Shown here: positions 7,565 through 17,140 of the stretch, piece after piece
Layout of the letters: the number at the start of each line of letters is the position of its first letter
How positions within the stretch are numbered: position 1 is the first letter of the stretch
From: an uncultured Nitrospira sp.
GTDB lineage: Bacteria > Nitrospirota > Nitrospiria > Nitrospirales > Nitrospiraceae
DNA: 44,608 bases
Assembly (NCBI GenBank): GCA_902500995.1
Contig: CABVSR010000028.1
Location: forward strand, 1-44,608
Direction of reading: 5' to 3'
Notes under the pieces: generated by a model
Database searches by the model: none
Seen by the model: only the letters and a program-made list of their open reading frames with translations
What the model was told of the DNA's origin: nothing
Translations under genes and position numbers: made by a program

Positions 7565-8647
7565 ATGGAAGATGGGCTGATAAAAAAGTGGGAAGGGATG
7601 GCCGCGCGCTATCAGGAATTGACGAATCAGCTCATGGATCCGACTGTCCTCAATCAGCCGGGCATGATTCACAAGCTGAATAAAGAGCGCACGGAGTTGG
7701 ACGAGCCAGCTCAACAGTTTGCCGCATTTTCCCAAGCCCAGAAACAACTCGACGAGGTGACGGCTCTGCTGCAGGACTCCTCCACCGGCGCGGATATGAA
7801 GCAGCTCTTTGCGGAAGAGCGCGAGCATCTGAACCGGCAGCTGTCGGAGATCGAGGCGCGAGCCAAGGACTTTCTGACGCCGAAAGATCCTCGGGACGAG
7901 AAGAATGTATTCCTGGAAATCCGGGCAGGAACGGGAGGAGACGAGGCGGCCTTATTTGCGGGCGATCTCTTCCGCATGTATCTCAAATATGCGGAACGGC
8001 ATCGTCTCCGCCTGGAGATAGTCGATGCCTCCGAGACGGGAATCGGCGGCTACCGTGAAGTGATCGCGCTCCTAGAAGGGAAGGGAGCGTTCGGGCGTCT
8101 CAGATATGAAAGCGGTGTCCACCGCGTCCAACGCGTGCCCACCACCGAAGCCAGTGGAAGAATTCACACGTCTACCGTCACGGTGGCGGTCATGCCGGAG
8201 GTGGATGAGGTGGACGTACACATTGATCCGAAGGACTTGCGGATCGATACCTTTTGTTCTTCTGGTGCCGGCGGGCAGAGCGTCAATACCACGTATTCAG
8301 CCGTCCGCATTACGCACATTCCGACGGGAGTCGTCGTCAGCTGCCAGGATGAGCGATCCCAGCTCAAAAACCGAACCAAAGCCATGCGGACGTTGCGGGC
8401 GCGAATTGTCGAGGCTGAGCGGGAAAAGCAGGAGGCGGCCATCGCACAGGACCGCAAGTCGCAGGTGGGGACGGGTGACCGGAGCGAAAAAATTCGCACG
8501 TATAATTTCCCCCAAAACCGGGTGACCGACCATCGCATCGGGCTGACGGTGCACAAGCTTGATCAGGTGCTGGCGGGTGATCTGGAAGAAATTGTACAGG
8601 CTCTCCGGGCGCATTACGAACATCTGGCCAGCCTGGAAGCACCATGA
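7565..8647 (+). CDS. prfA: peptide chain release factor 1
   Basis: A 360-residue class I release factor reading UAA/UAG. The RF1-type tripeptide PxT appears as PTT (192-194), in [14 protein letters not shown]. The catalytic GGQ is at 236-238, in [12 protein letters not shown]. Length is identical to E. coli RF1. The frame stays open upstream to 7490, but that extension would run through the rpmE terminator hairpin, so the ATG at 7565 is chosen despite a weak ribosome binding site. Its stop overlaps the prmC start (ATGA). PrmC methylates the GGQ glutamine, so the pair is functionally coupled. Confidence 0.96.
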   Translation: MEDGLIKKWEGMAARYQELTNQLMDPTVLNQPGMIHKLNKERTELDEPAQQFAAFSQAQKQLDEVTALLQDSSTGADMKQLFAEEREHLNRQLSEIEARAKDFLTPKDPRDEKNVFLEIRAGTGGDEAALFAGDLFRMYLKYAERHRLRLEIVDASETGIGGYREVIALLEGKGAFGRLRYESGVHRVQRVPTTEASGRIHTSTVTVAVMPEVDEVDVHIDPKDLRIDTFCSSGAGGQSVNTTYSAVRITHIPTGVVVSCQDERSQLKNRTKAMRTLRARIVEAEREKQEAAIAQDRKSQVGTGDRSEKIRTYNFPQNRVTDHRIGLTVHKLDQVLAGDLEEIVQALRAHYEHLASLEAP

Positions 8648-9549
8648 GTCGGCAACCGGTCGCCGGCATGGCTTGTTCCGCCACCGGTCTCGGGGCGCTT
8701 CTGAAGGAATCCGCAGCACGCCTGAAGGCAGCCGGCATCGATCAGCCCGGTCTGGAGGCCGCCTGGATGGTGGAACATGTGCTGACCCTATCGCCGCTCA
8801 TGCAGCGAGTTCAGGCCGAACGGGAGATGACGGTTACACAATGCGAGCAGGTGCGGGGCCTGATTGCGCGGCGAGCCGCTCGTGAGCCGCTGCAATATCT
8901 CCTGGGCACGCAAGAGTTTTGTGGACGGGATTTTCGGGTCACCCCGTCAGTGCTTATCCCCCGCCCTGAAAGTGCGTTGCTGGTTGATGAAGCGGTTCGC
9001 CGGTGCGCGCACATTCACGCCCCGACGGTGGTGGATGTCGGGACCGGGTCAGGCTGTTTGGCTGTGTCCGTGGCATTGGCTCTGCCCGGGGCGCGCGTAG
9101 TAGCACTCGACGTCTCGGCTGATGCGCTGGTCGTCGCGCGGGCCAACATAGCCCAATACGGACTTGAGGCGCGGCTCGCTTGTTTCCATGGAGACTTGCT
9201 GGCTCCCATCGCCGAGCAAGGCTGGGCACATCAGGTACACGTGATGCTTTCCAATCCGCCGTATATCGCGGACGAGGGTGTCGCCGCCTTGCAACCGGAG
9301 GTGCGGGATTTCGAGCCGCGGTTGGCGTTGGCGGGAGGGCGTGATGGGATGGATGTGCATCGCCGATTGCTCGAGCAGGCTCCCGCGTATCTGAAGCCCG
9401 GAGGTGTTCTTCTGATGGAGGTCGGGATCGGCCAAGCTGGGGCTGTGTGCCGGCAGGCTGAAAAACATGGGCAGTTTCGTCTCTCCGCAGTGTTGCAAGA
9501 TCAGGGCGGGATCGACCGCGTGGTCTGTTTCGAGAAAAAAGCGGCCTAG
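8644..9549 (+). CDS. prmC: release factor glutamine methyltransferase PrmC (HemK)
   Basis: A 301-residue SAM-dependent methyltransferase that methylates the GGQ glutamine of release factors. It has the N-terminal helical substrate domain with REPLQYLLG...EFCGRDF, then VLIPRPE, the SAM motif [13 protein letters not shown], a second acidic motif VVALDVS, and the catalytic NPPY. The C-terminal [21 protein letters not shown] is family-typical. Four bases overlap prfA, and murA starts four bases downstream, so this is a translationally coupled block. Confidence 0.95.
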   Translation: MSRQPVAGMACSATGLGALLKESAARLKAAGIDQPGLEAAWMVEHVLTLSPLMQRVQAEREMTVTQCEQVRGLIARRAAREPLQYLLGTQEFCGRDFRVTPSVLIPRPESALLVDEAVRRCAHIHAPTVVDVGTGSGCLAVSVALALPGARVVALDVSADALVVARANIAQYGLEARLACFHGDLLAPIAEQGWAHQVHVMLSNPPYIADEGVAALQPEVRDFEPRLALAGGRDGMDVHRRLLEQAPAYLKPGGVLLMEVGIGQAGAVCRQAEKHGQFRLSAVLQDQGGIDRVVCFEKKAA

Positions 9550-9553
9550 GCTT

Positions 9554-10810
9554 ATGGACAGAATCCTCATTCAAGGCGGGCGGCGGCTGCAAGGTGAGGT
9601 CCGCACCAGCGGGGCAAAAAACGCCGCGTTACCGATCCTGGCCTCTACTATTCTCGGCGGGGGCGAATGTGTCCTGTCGAACATGCCGCAAGTGGTCGAT
9701 GTCCTGACCATGGGAAAGCTCCTGCGGATGCTGGGCATAGACGTCACGCAGGAACGTGACCAGACCATTGTGAAGGCTCACGCCATCGCTTCGACGGAAG
9801 CGCCGTACGATCTGGTCCGCACCATGCGGGCGTCGGTCCTCGTCCTAGGCCCGCTCGTAGCTCGATTGGGTGAGGCAAAGGTTTCGCTCCCCGGAGGATG
9901 CGCCATCGGATCCCGACCGGTGAATTTTCATCTGGCGGGCCTGGAAAAAATGGGCGCTACGGTCGAAATCGAGCATGGGTACATTAAGGCGACCGCCCGC
10001 CGTTTGCGTGGGAGCCGCATCTACTTCGATACACCCAGCGTCACCGGCACCGAGAATCTCATGATGGCGGCCGTGCTGGCGGAAGGTACGACCGTGCTGG
10101 AAAATGCCGCGAAAGAGCCCGAGATCAGCGACCTGGCGGCGTTTCTCGTCAAGCGCGGGGCGCGTATTGCCGGCGCGGGAACGGACATGATCACCATCGA
10201 GGGGGTGACGGAACTTCATGGCGCCGACCATGAAGTCATCCCCGACCGCATCGAGGCCGGGACCTATCTCCTGGCGGGAGCCATCACCGGCGGCGACGTG
10301 GTCGTCGATCGTTGCCGCCCGGAACACATGGAGCCGCTCTTGATGAAGCTGCGGGAAAGTGGTGCGGACCTGCGCGAGGAGAAGGAGCGCGTGCGTCTTC
10401 AGGTCCCCGGGCGACTGAAGGGAACGAATGTGCGAACGAGTCCGCATCCGGGGTTTCCCACCGACATGCAGGCCCAGTTTGTCGCCTTGATGGCGGTGGC
10501 CGAAGGAACCAGCGTGGTGACGGAAACCATATTCGAAAGCCGGTTCATGCACGTTGAAGAGTTACGGCGCATGGGCGCGGACATTCGCGTCGAGGGTAAC
10601 CGGGTGGTCATGACGGGTAAAGAACGATTAACGGGCGCGCCGGTCATGGCGTCGGACCTTCGCGCCAGCGCGGGCCTCATCGTGGCCGGGCTTGCGGCAG
10701 AAGGCACGACGGAGGTGTCGCGCGTGTATCACCTGGACCGCGGCTATGAACGGCTGGAAGAGAAGTTCCGGACCTTGGGGGCCAGTATCGAGCGGAGGAA
10801 GGAAAAGTGA
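9554..10810 (+). CDS. murA: UDP-N-acetylglucosamine 1-carboxyvinyltransferase
   Basis: A 418-residue enzyme for the first committed step of peptidoglycan synthesis, transfer of enolpyruvate from PEP to UDP-GlcNAc in the cytoplasm. The start motif [10 protein letters not shown] and the active-site loop [11 protein letters not shown] carry Cys116, equivalent to E. coli Cys115, the fosfomycin target. [14 protein letters not shown] and the C-terminal [17 protein letters not shown] are typical. Length equals E. coli MurA (419). The frame is open to 9467 inside prmC, but the homologous N-terminus is MDRILIQGG at 9554. Its stop overlaps hisG, as is usual for murA-hisG in several phyla. Confidence 0.97.
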   Translation: MDRILIQGGRRLQGEVRTSGAKNAALPILASTILGGGECVLSNMPQVVDVLTMGKLLRMLGIDVTQERDQTIVKAHAIASTEAPYDLVRTMRASVLVLGPLVARLGEAKVSLPGGCAIGSRPVNFHLAGLEKMGATVEIEHGYIKATARRLRGSRIYFDTPSVTGTENLMMAAVLAEGTTVLENAAKEPEISDLAAFLVKRGARIAGAGTDMITIEGVTELHGADHEVIPDRIEAGTYLLAGAITGGDVVVDRCRPEHMEPLLMKLRESGADLREEKERVRLQVPGRLKGTNVRTSPHPGFPTDMQAQFVALMAVAEGTSVVTETIFESRFMHVEELRRMGADIRVEGNRVVMTGKERLTGAPVMASDLRASAGLIVAGLAAEGTTEVSRVYHLDRGYERLEEKFRTLGASIERRKEK

Positions 10811-11481
10811 CGGTGAAGGCGAGGCGATCACAAGACCACACATCTACAGGAATTACGATAGCGCTGTCGAAAGGGAAGCTGCTGGGGCCCGTCCTTCATC
10901 TCCTGAAACAGGCCGGCTACTATAGCCCCGGTTTGTCCGCGGAAAGCCGAAAGTTGGTGTTTGATTGTGCCGCCAACGACGCAACGTTTCTGATCGTGAG
11001 GCCGACCGATGTGCCGACCTATGTCGAACATGGGGCGGCGGATGTCGGTGTGGTGGGGAAAGACGTCTTGCTGGAGCAGGGGAGCGATGTCTACGAACCG
11101 TTGGATTTGAAAGTGGGAGCGTGTAGAATCTCGGTCGCCGCGTTGCAGGGGCAGCCGTCGCCGGATCGGTGGTCGTCCAAGATCCGGGTGGCGACGAAGT
11201 ATCCCAACGTCACTGAGCGCTACTTCAACCAACGTGGGATGCCGGTTGAACTGGTCAAACTGTACGGGTCGATAGAATTGGCCCCCATTGTCGGACTTGC
11301 GGATCGCATTGTCGATCTGGTCGAAACGGGCAGTACGCTGAAGGCTCACGATCTGGCCGAGGTAGAGGTGATTACGCAGTCGACTGCCCGGTTGATCGTG
11401 AATCGGGCCAGTCTCAAATTGAAACATGAGCCGGTGCAGGCACTGATCGATCGGTTGCGGGCAGCCGTGGCCGCGGAGTAG
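10807..11481 (+). CDS. hisG: ATP phosphoribosyltransferase, short form
   Basis: A 224-residue catalytic HisG for the first step of histidine synthesis (ATP + PRPP). ITIALSKGKLLGPVL opens the conserved part, and the PRPP site shows LVETGSTLKAHDL. It ends near residue 224 without the C-terminal regulatory ACT-like domain of the long form, so it should be the short HisG(S), which needs HisZ for activity and feedback control; no hisZ is present in this window. It starts with GTG overlapping the murA stop by four bases, with GAGGAAGG upstream. The first 15 residues are an extension of no known role. Confidence 0.94.
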   Translation: MTVKARRSQDHTSTGITIALSKGKLLGPVLHLLKQAGYYSPGLSAESRKLVFDCAANDATFLIVRPTDVPTYVEHGAADVGVVGKDVLLEQGSDVYEPLDLKVGACRISVAALQGQPSPDRWSSKIRVATKYPNVTERYFNQRGMPVELVKLYGSIELAPIVGLADRIVDLVETGSTLKAHDLAEVEVITQSTARLIVNRASLKLKHEPVQALIDRLRAAVAAE

Positions 11482-11563
11482 CGCGGCCGACCCATCCCAC
11501 ACGGGCAGTTGTGGGTTCTATGAAGCGCCGAGGTAGGCGGCGCAGCGGCACAGGACGGAGGTT
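11482..11563 (+). promoter_or_regulatory. hisG-hisD spacer with a small hairpin
   Basis: This 82-base spacer is one of the widest in the his run. CCCACA (11496-11501) and TGTGGG (11510-11515) form a 6-bp stem with an 8-base loop, without a clear T tail. It may stabilise or attenuate the transcript. GGACGGAGG at its end is the hisD ribosome binding site. Confidence 0.3.
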
Positions 11564-12847
11564 ATGACCATTCTCGCGAGTAGCGATCGGGCGTTTGCCA
11601 AAGCGTTGCGCAAAATCGCGACCCGCTCGCGTTCCCAGGCGGCCAGCGTCGAGAAAAGTGTGCGTGGAATACTGCAAGCCGTGGAGCGGGGCGGGGACCG
11701 CGCGGTGTTGCGCTACACGAAGAAATTCGATCGGGTGTCGCTCACGCCCGATCAGATTCGTGTGACGCCGGAAGAGGTCAAGGAGGCCTATTACCACATT
11801 CGGAAAGACGAGGGCGATTCTCTTCGATATGCCGCCGGACGCGTGCGCCAGTTTCACGAGCGCCAGCGCACGAAAACCTGGATGTATCAAGAGGAAAACG
11901 CCACGCTCGGCCAAATGGTGACCTCGCTCGATGCGGTCGGGGTGTATGTGCCGGGCGGAAAGGCCGTCTATCCGTCCTCGGTGCTGATGTGCGCGATTCC
12001 TGCGAAAGTGGCGGGGGTCCGGCGCATCGTCATGTGCACACCTACGCCGAAGGGCGAGATCAATCCCTATTTGCTGGTTGCGGCGGATATTGCCGGAGTC
12101 GATGAAATTTATCGTGTCGGCGGAGTGCAGGCCATCGGTGCCATGGCGTTCGGGACACAGACGATCGCCAAGGTGGATAAGATTGTCGGGCCTGGGAACA
12201 TGTATGTGGCCACGGCTAAGCGGTTGCTGTACGGCACCGTCGGCATCGATATGGTGGCCGGGCCCAGCGAATTGTTGGTGGTTGCGGATGGCGAGGCAAA
12301 GCCGGCGCATGTGGCGGCCGATTTGTTGTGCGAAGCAGAGCATGACGAAGACGCACAAGTCTATTTGGTCACGACCTCCGCATCGCTGGCCAAAGAGGTG
12401 GCGCGTCTCATTCAGGTTCAGCTGAAGGGCTTACAGCGAGAAAAAATCGCCGCCAAATCAATCGCGCGACATTTTGTCGCCTTCGTCGTTTCCACCATGG
12501 ATGAGGCGATTCAGGTGGCGAACGACATTGCGCCTGAACATTTGACCCTGTCGGTCGACCGTCCGTTCGATTATCTGGAGCAGATTCGCCATGCCGGCGC
12601 CCTGTTTCTCGGTCGCTACACGCCGCCTGCGGTTGCCGATTATGTGGCCGGCCCGAATCACGTGTTGCCGACCGGCGCTACGGCCCGTTTCTTTTCTCCG
12701 TTGTCGGTCAACGATTATGTGAAGGTCAGCAACATCGTTCATTACACGCGGGAAGACTTGACGAAAGCCAAGGATCATATCGTCAGACTGGCGCATATCG
12801 AAGGCTTCGATGCGCACGCCAAATCAGCTCAAAGCAGGTTTTCATGA
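11564..12847 (+). CDS. hisD: histidinol dehydrogenase
   Basis: A 427-residue Zn-dependent, NAD-using enzyme that oxidises L-histidinol to histidine in two steps. [34 protein letters not shown] and [12 protein letters not shown] form the NAD-binding and core regions, and [12 protein letters not shown] and APEHL contain the catalytic and Zn-binding His/Glu residues. Length is usual. In LLCEAEHDE the common SQ pair is replaced by CE, a mild difference from proteobacterial enzymes. A strong GGAGG precedes the ATG. Four bases overlap hisB. Confidence 0.97.
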   Translation: MTILASSDRAFAKALRKIATRSRSQAASVEKSVRGILQAVERGGDRAVLRYTKKFDRVSLTPDQIRVTPEEVKEAYYHIRKDEGDSLRYAAGRVRQFHERQRTKTWMYQEENATLGQMVTSLDAVGVYVPGGKAVYPSSVLMCAIPAKVAGVRRIVMCTPTPKGEINPYLLVAADIAGVDEIYRVGGVQAIGAMAFGTQTIAKVDKIVGPGNMYVATAKRLLYGTVGIDMVAGPSELLVVADGEAKPAHVAADLLCEAEHDEDAQVYLVTTSASLAKEVARLIQVQLKGLQREKIAAKSIARHFVAFVVSTMDEAIQVANDIAPEHLTLSVDRPFDYLEQIRHAGALFLGRYTPPAVADYVAGPNHVLPTGATARFFSPLSVNDYVKVSNIVHYTREDLTKAKDHIVRLAHIEGFDAHAKSAQSRFS

Positions 12848-13449
12848 AACACACCGGAGCCCCGAGACAAGCCTCGATTCATCGCGCCACGAAGGAAACC
12901 GATATCCGTGTCGAGTGGACCCTGGATGGGACTGGCCAGGGGAAGATCGATACCTCCATCCGGTTTTTCGACCACATGTTGGATCTGTTGGCCAGACACG
13001 GGTTCTTTGATCTCACTGTGCAAGCCAAAGGCGATGTCGATATCGACGAGCACCATACCGTGGAAGATGTCGGAATCGTCATGGGGAAGGTGCTGCACCA
13101 AGCGTTGGGCGAGAAGGCCGGGATCAAGCGATTCGGCTGGGCCTCGGTGCCGCTGGACGAAACCCTGGCGCAAGTCACGGTGGATCTCAGCGGTCGGCCG
13201 TACCTCGTCTACAACGTGAATTTGCCGGATCGAAAGATCAAAACCTTCGATCTCGGGCTCTTTGAAGATTTCTTTCAGGCCTTCGTGACCCATGGCGCAC
13301 TGAATCTCCACGTGAATCTGCAATACGGACGCAATCCTCACCACATCATGGAAGCCATCTTCAAGGCGCTCGCGCGAGCGCTGGATCAGGCGACCATGCC
13401 GGAAGCGCGGCTCTCGGGATCGGTGCTTTCGACAAAGGGCAGCCTCTAG
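12844..13449 (+). CDS. hisB: imidazoleglycerol-phosphate dehydratase
   Basis: A 201-residue monofunctional IGP dehydratase (sixth step of histidine synthesis) without the fused phosphatase domain of enterobacterial HisB. Both metal-binding repeat motifs are present: FFDHMLD with [10 protein letters not shown] in the first half and [19 protein letters not shown] in the second. Acidic SVPLDE and the ending SVLSTKG are family-typical. The ATG overlaps the hisD stop by four bases. A separate histidinol-phosphate phosphatase must be encoded elsewhere. Confidence 0.97.
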   Translation: MKHTGAPRQASIHRATKETDIRVEWTLDGTGQGKIDTSIRFFDHMLDLLARHGFFDLTVQAKGDVDIDEHHTVEDVGIVMGKVLHQALGEKAGIKRFGWASVPLDETLAQVTVDLSGRPYLVYNVNLPDRKIKTFDLGLFEDFFQAFVTHGALNLHVNLQYGRNPHHIMEAIFKALARALDQATMPEARLSGSVLSTKGSL

Positions 13450-13508
13450 TCGGGATAGGCGTGGGACGGGGAGCGGTCACCGCGTCAAGGCTTGCAGGCG
13501 AATCCGAC

Positions 13509-14117
13509 ATGATTGCCATCATAGATTACGGGATGGGTAATTTGCGCAGTGTCTCCAAGGCGTTTGAGGCCGTGGGACATCGGGCCGTCGTGACGCGTGA
13601 TGCTCGTGCCATCGCGGATGCCAGCCACGTGGTGTTGCCGGGCGTGGGGGCATTCGGGGATTGCATGGCGAATCTCGAGCGCTATGGGTTGATGGCACCG
13701 ATTCATGCCGCCATTCAATCCGGCAAACCGTTTTTAGGGATCTGCTTGGGATTACAACTGCTCTTCACGGAGAGTGAAGAATTCGGGATACACAAGGGAT
13801 TGGGCATCATTCCCGGCCGTGTGAAAAAATTTGTTCAGGATTCGTCGTTGAAGGTGCCTCATATGGGGTGGAACGATATCCAAATCATGCGGCCCGCCCC
13901 GCCGTTTGCCGGGATTGCGACCGGCAGTTACTGCTATTTTGTCCATTCCTACTATGTTGAACCTGCCGATCCGGCGGTGGTGGCGACCGTGACCCACTAT
14001 GGAACGCCGTTCGCTTCCGCGGTGTGGAAGGACAACGTCGTGGCTTGCCAATTCCATCCTGAAAAAAGCCAGGCCGTCGGTCTTCAGGTGATCAAGAATT
14101 TCGGTGCCTGGGCGTGA
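13509..14117 (+). CDS. hisH: imidazole glycerol phosphate synthase, glutaminase subunit
   Basis: A 202-residue class I glutamine amidotransferase that feeds ammonia to HisF. It starts MIAIIDYGMGN, the usual N-terminus. The nucleophile is Cys79 in FLGICLGLQLLF and the catalytic His/Glu lie in CQFHPEKSQ near the end. PGVGAFG, the oxyanion-region motif, is also present. A GTG at 13461 would add 16 residues outside the family alignment, so 13509 is chosen though its ribosome binding site is weak. The stop overlaps the next gene's GTG by four bases. Confidence 0.95.
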   Translation: MIAIIDYGMGNLRSVSKAFEAVGHRAVVTRDARAIADASHVVLPGVGAFGDCMANLERYGLMAPIHAAIQSGKPFLGICLGLQLLFTESEEFGIHKGLGIIPGRVKKFVQDSSLKVPHMGWNDIQIMRPAPPFAGIATGSYCYFVHSYYVEPADPAVVATVTHYGTPFASAVWKDNVVACQFHPEKSQAVGLQVIKNFGAWA

Positions 14118-14848
14118 GTGCCGGGGCTTCACGAATTCTGGTGGTGCTGCTGGCGGTACTGTCAGCTGCCGCGTGCAGCGGCACCAAGGTCACGACTCAA
14201 TCCTTTCCCCAAGCCGGCCGGTATCAGGTCCATAAGATTGCGATCATTCCCTTTGAGACCATGGCCACGCCCCAAGTCTCGGAAGGGAGCGGGCCGTCCT
14301 TTCCTGTGCCTCCCGGGGTCCGGCGAACGGATAGCGTGCTGTCATTTCCTCCGACGATCGATCAGCCGGCTCAGCGGACGCATCTCGTGCCCCCGGGCGC
14401 CGGCGACAAAATCACTGATCTCATGTGGGAGAAGTTGAAGAACAAGCCGGGCTTGCAGGTGCTGGCTCCTCAGGAAGCGGTCAGGGCGTCACGAGAGCTT
14501 TCGGGAGGAGCCGCCTCGGCCGGGAGCATTCCGGCGCACCACATTGCGCAACGTCTCCGAGCGGATGCGGCCCTTACCGGGAAGGTATTGGTGTATCAAG
14601 AGCGCGTCGGAAGCCGGCTGGGGGCGGATCCTCCGGCTGCCGTAGGATTTGAACTGAAATTGGTGGCGCCGGACGGCACGGTCCTGTGGGAAGGAAACTA
14701 CTACGAAAAGCAGCGGCCGATGACGGAAGATCTGCTCGGTTTCGTGCAGCGGTATGGGACGTTCGTCACGGCTGAAGAGTTGGCGGCCTATGGGGCGACT
14801 GAATTGGCGGACGACTTTCCGTTCGGCGCAGCGGGTGAAAGGAAGTAA
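14114..14848 (+). CDS. putative lipoprotein of unknown function inside the his operon
   Basis: A 244-residue protein with a short N-terminal hydrophobic stretch (about 8-19) ending LSAAAC, a lipobox-like signal peptidase II site, so a lipid-anchored envelope protein is expected. After a proline-rich, probably flexible segment (about 58-95) the rest looks alpha/beta, with ADAALTGKVLVYQERVG and PAAVGFELKLVAPDGTVLWEG. I recall similar lipoproteins only as hypothetical proteins. It starts with GTG overlapping the hisH stop by four bases and ends 21 bases before hisA, so it must be transcribed with the his genes. No link to histidine synthesis is evident. Confidence 0.8.
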   Translation: MSAGASRILVVLLAVLSAAACSGTKVTTQSFPQAGRYQVHKIAIIPFETMATPQVSEGSGPSFPVPPGVRRTDSVLSFPPTIDQPAQRTHLVPPGAGDKITDLMWEKLKNKPGLQVLAPQEAVRASRELSGGAASAGSIPAHHIAQRLRADAALTGKVLVYQERVGSRLGADPPAAVGFELKLVAPDGTVLWEGNYYEKQRPMTEDLLGFVQRYGTFVTAEELAAYGATELADDFPFGAAGERK

Positions 14849-14869
14849 GGTGAGAAAACAGGTGCGGGC

Positions 14870-15595
14870 ATGCGTGTAATTCCGGCGATCGATCTGAAAG
14901 ACGGCCGTTGCGTGCGGTTGCGGCAGGGCGATATGGCGGCCGAAACCGTCTATTCGGACGACGTGCCGTCGGTCGCGAAGCGTTGGCAAGAGCAGGGGGC
15001 CGATCTCATTCATCTGGTCGACCTCAACGGTGCTGTAGATGGAGAGCCGAAGAACCTTCCTCAGATCGAAGCCGCGATGAAGGCTGTCAGCGCGCAGGTG
15101 CAGGTGGGGGGCGGTATCCGAACCATCGAGACCGTGCGAAAATATCTCCATGCGGGTGTGGCGCGCGTCGTCCTCGGGACGGCAGCCCTCACGGATCGCC
15201 GCTTCCTGGCGCAGGCCTGCCGGGAGTTTCCCAAGCGTATTGTGCTGGGTCTTGATGCGCGGGACGGCAAGGTTGCGGTAAAGGGCTGGACCACGGTTTC
15301 CGAGACCAAGGCCATTGACCTCCTTTCGGAGCTGGCCGGCCATGAATTGGGCGCTGTGATCTACACCGACATTGCGCGCGACGGGATGTTGAATGGCCCG
15401 AACCTCGCAGCGTTACGGGAAGTCGTCGAACGCTCGGCGTTCCCCGTCATCGCGTCCGGCGGCATTACTCGGGTAGAGGATTTGCAGGCGGTGCGCGCGC
15501 TGGGTCCTCGGGTGGAGGGCGCTATTGTTGGGAAGGCCTTATATGACGGCAAGCTGGACTATCGGGCGGCGGTGGCCGCCATTGGCAACTCTTGA
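14870..15595 (+). CDS. hisA: phosphoribosylformimino-5-aminoimidazole carboxamide ribotide isomerase
   Basis: A 241-residue (beta/alpha)8 barrel enzyme, fourth step of histidine synthesis. It starts MRVIPAIDLKDGRCVRL with the first catalytic Asp in AIDLKDG. VQVGGGIRTIE is the first phosphate-binding half, IYTDIARDGML contains the second catalytic Asp, and VIASGGI is the second phosphate site. AGGTG lies upstream of the ATG. It sits in the usual hisH-hisA-hisF order, interrupted only by the lipoprotein gene. Confidence 0.97.
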   Translation: MRVIPAIDLKDGRCVRLRQGDMAAETVYSDDVPSVAKRWQEQGADLIHLVDLNGAVDGEPKNLPQIEAAMKAVSAQVQVGGGIRTIETVRKYLHAGVARVVLGTAALTDRRFLAQACREFPKRIVLGLDARDGKVAVKGWTTVSETKAIDLLSELAGHELGAVIYTDIARDGMLNGPNLAALREVVERSAFPVIASGGITRVEDLQAVRALGPRVEGAIVGKALYDGKLDYRAAVAAIGNS

Positions 15596-15658
15596 GCATC
15601 GTGTAGAGGGGCAGGACGAGAACCGGTTCGTGTCACGTTTCACGCTCCACCGATTCCT

Positions 15659-16429
15659 ATGCTGACCAAACGCATCATTCCTTGTTTGGACGTCAAGGAT
15701 GGCCGAGTCGTCAAGGGGGTCAGTTTCGTCAACTTGCGCGATGCGGGCGATCCGGTCGAAGTGGCCACCATCTATGATGGGGAAGGCGCCGACGAATTGT
15801 GTTTCCTGGACATCACCGCCTCGCATGAGAACCGTCAGACCATCATCGACGTGGTGGAGCGAACTGCCGCCCGGGTGTTTATGCCCCTGACGGTCGGGGG
15901 AGGCGTGCGCACGCTGGATGACATTCGCACTTTGTTGAATGCCGGGGCGGATAAGGTCAGTATCAATACCACCGCGGTGCAGCAGCCGGAATTTGTTCGT
16001 GAGGCGGCCCAGCGATTCGGCACGCAGTGTATCGTGGTGGCGGTGGATGCCAAGCGTGCGGCGGCCGGCGGGCATTGGCAGGTTTATACTCATGGCGGAC
16101 GAAAAGAAACCGGGCTTGACGCGGTCGAGTGGGCGCAGCGCATGGCGGAGTACGGAGCAGGCGAGATTCTTTTGACCAGCATGGATCAGGATGGTCGCCA
16201 GAGCGGATATGACCTGGCGTTGACGGCCGCGGTCTCTGACAGCCTGTCGATTCCGGTGATTGCGTCAGGCGGCGTAGGCACCTTGGAACATCTCTATGAC
16301 GGCCTGGTCAAAGGGAAGGCGGAGGCCGTGCTGGCCGCTTCGATATTTCATTACCGGACCCATACCATCCAACAGGCCAAGGCCTATTTGCATGATCGCG
16401 GCGTTCCGGTTCGGTTGGGTGCCGTGTAG
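15659..16429 (+). CDS. hisF: imidazole glycerol phosphate synthase, cyclase subunit
   Basis: A 256-residue barrel enzyme, partner of HisH. Catalytic Asp in [15 protein letters not shown] and the later LTSMDQDG are present, together with [12 protein letters not shown] and VIASGGVG phosphate loops. Length is as usual. No ribosome binding site is visible before the ATG, and the 63-base gap after hisA holds only two degenerate copies of a TCACGTT heptamer (15633-15646). The last four codons and the stop are duplicated in tandem just after the gene. Confidence 0.97.
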   Translation: MLTKRIIPCLDVKDGRVVKGVSFVNLRDAGDPVEVATIYDGEGADELCFLDITASHENRQTIIDVVERTAARVFMPLTVGGGVRTLDDIRTLLNAGADKVSINTTAVQQPEFVREAAQRFGTQCIVVAVDAKRAAAGGHWQVYTHGGRKETGLDAVEWAQRMAEYGAGEILLTSMDQDGRQSGYDLALTAAVSDSLSIPVIASGGVGTLEHLYDGLVKGKAEAVLAASIFHYRTHTIQQAKAYLHDRGVPVRLGAV

Positions 16430-16444
16430 TTGGGTGCCGTGTAG
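16415..16444 (+). repeat. exact 15-bp tandem duplication across the hisF stop codon
   Basis: TTGGGTGCCGTGTAG occurs twice back to back at 16415-16429 and 16430-16444. The first copy encodes the last residues LGAV and the TAG stop of HisF; the second would encode the same in frame if the stop were read through. It ends directly at the first possible hisIE start. Confidence 0.95.
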
Positions 16445-16456
16445 ATGGAGCCTCTG

Positions 16457-17140
16457 ATGTCGAGTGACAGCCGCAACATAGTCTTTGACGGCCAGGGATT
16501 GATTCCTGCGGTGATTCAGGATTGGTTCGATGGCACGGTGCTCATGGTGGGCTACATGAACCAAGAAGCCCTCATGAAAACACTGGCCACCAGATCCGTT
16601 CATTTCTGGAGTCGCTCGCGGCAGAAATTATGGGAAAAGGGTGAAACGTCCGGACATTTTCTTCGAGTGAAGGATCTGTTTATCGATTGTGACCGGGATA
16701 CCATCCTGGTGAAGGCCGAGCCGGTCGGGCCGACTTGCCACACCGGTGAACGGGCCTGCTTTTTTTCCCGCATGACAGATCAGGGACAACCCGGCGAGGA
16801 AAAGACCCAGGATGCCGGCGGAGGGATTCTGGAACGGCTTTATCAGACGATTCTAGCGCGGAAATCCGCTCCGCAGCCCGACTCGTATGTCTCCAAGCTC
16901 CTGCAAGGCAATGCCGATCGTATCCTGAAAAAGGTGGCCGAAGAAGCGGGCGAGGTGATCATTGCCGCCAAGAACCAGAAACGGGATGAAATTATTTACG
17001 AGACGGCCGATCTGTTGTTTCACACCCTCCTGGTGCTCGGGTACCACGATGTCACGCTGAGCGAGGTCTACCGGGAACTCGGAGCCAGATTCGGGAAATC
17101 CGGGATTCGACCGGTAGCGGAAGGGGGGACGAATGGGTAG
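16457..17140 (+). CDS. hisIE: bifunctional phosphoribosyl-AMP cyclohydrolase / phosphoribosyl-ATP pyrophosphatase
   Basis: A 227-residue fusion performing the second and third steps of histidine synthesis. The N-terminal HisI half has VLMVGYMNQEAL, SVHFWSRSR and the metal ligands DCDRDT and CHTGERACFF. The C-terminal HisE half (from about residue 118) has RILKKVAEEAGEVIIAAKN and YETADLLFH. An in-frame ATG at 16445 adds four residues, but GGAG stands 6 bases before 16457, so that start is preferred. It overlaps the HIT gene by 8 bases. Confidence 0.95.
   Translation: MSSDSRNIVFDGQGLIPAVIQDWFDGTVLMVGYMNQEALMKTLATRSVHFWSRSRQKLWEKGETSGHFLRVKDLFIDCDRDTILVKAEPVGPTCHTGERACFFSRMTDQGQPGEEKTQDAGGGILERLYQTILARKSAPQPDSYVSKLLQGNADRILKKVAEEAGEVIIAAKNQKRDEIIYETADLLFHTLLVLGYHDVTLSEVYRELGARFGKSGIRPVAEGGTNG

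Noticed and set aside
11414..12358. 314-codon minus-strand open frame over hisG-hisD
   Set aside because: Fully antisense to clear his genes and without ribosome binding site or recognisable domains.
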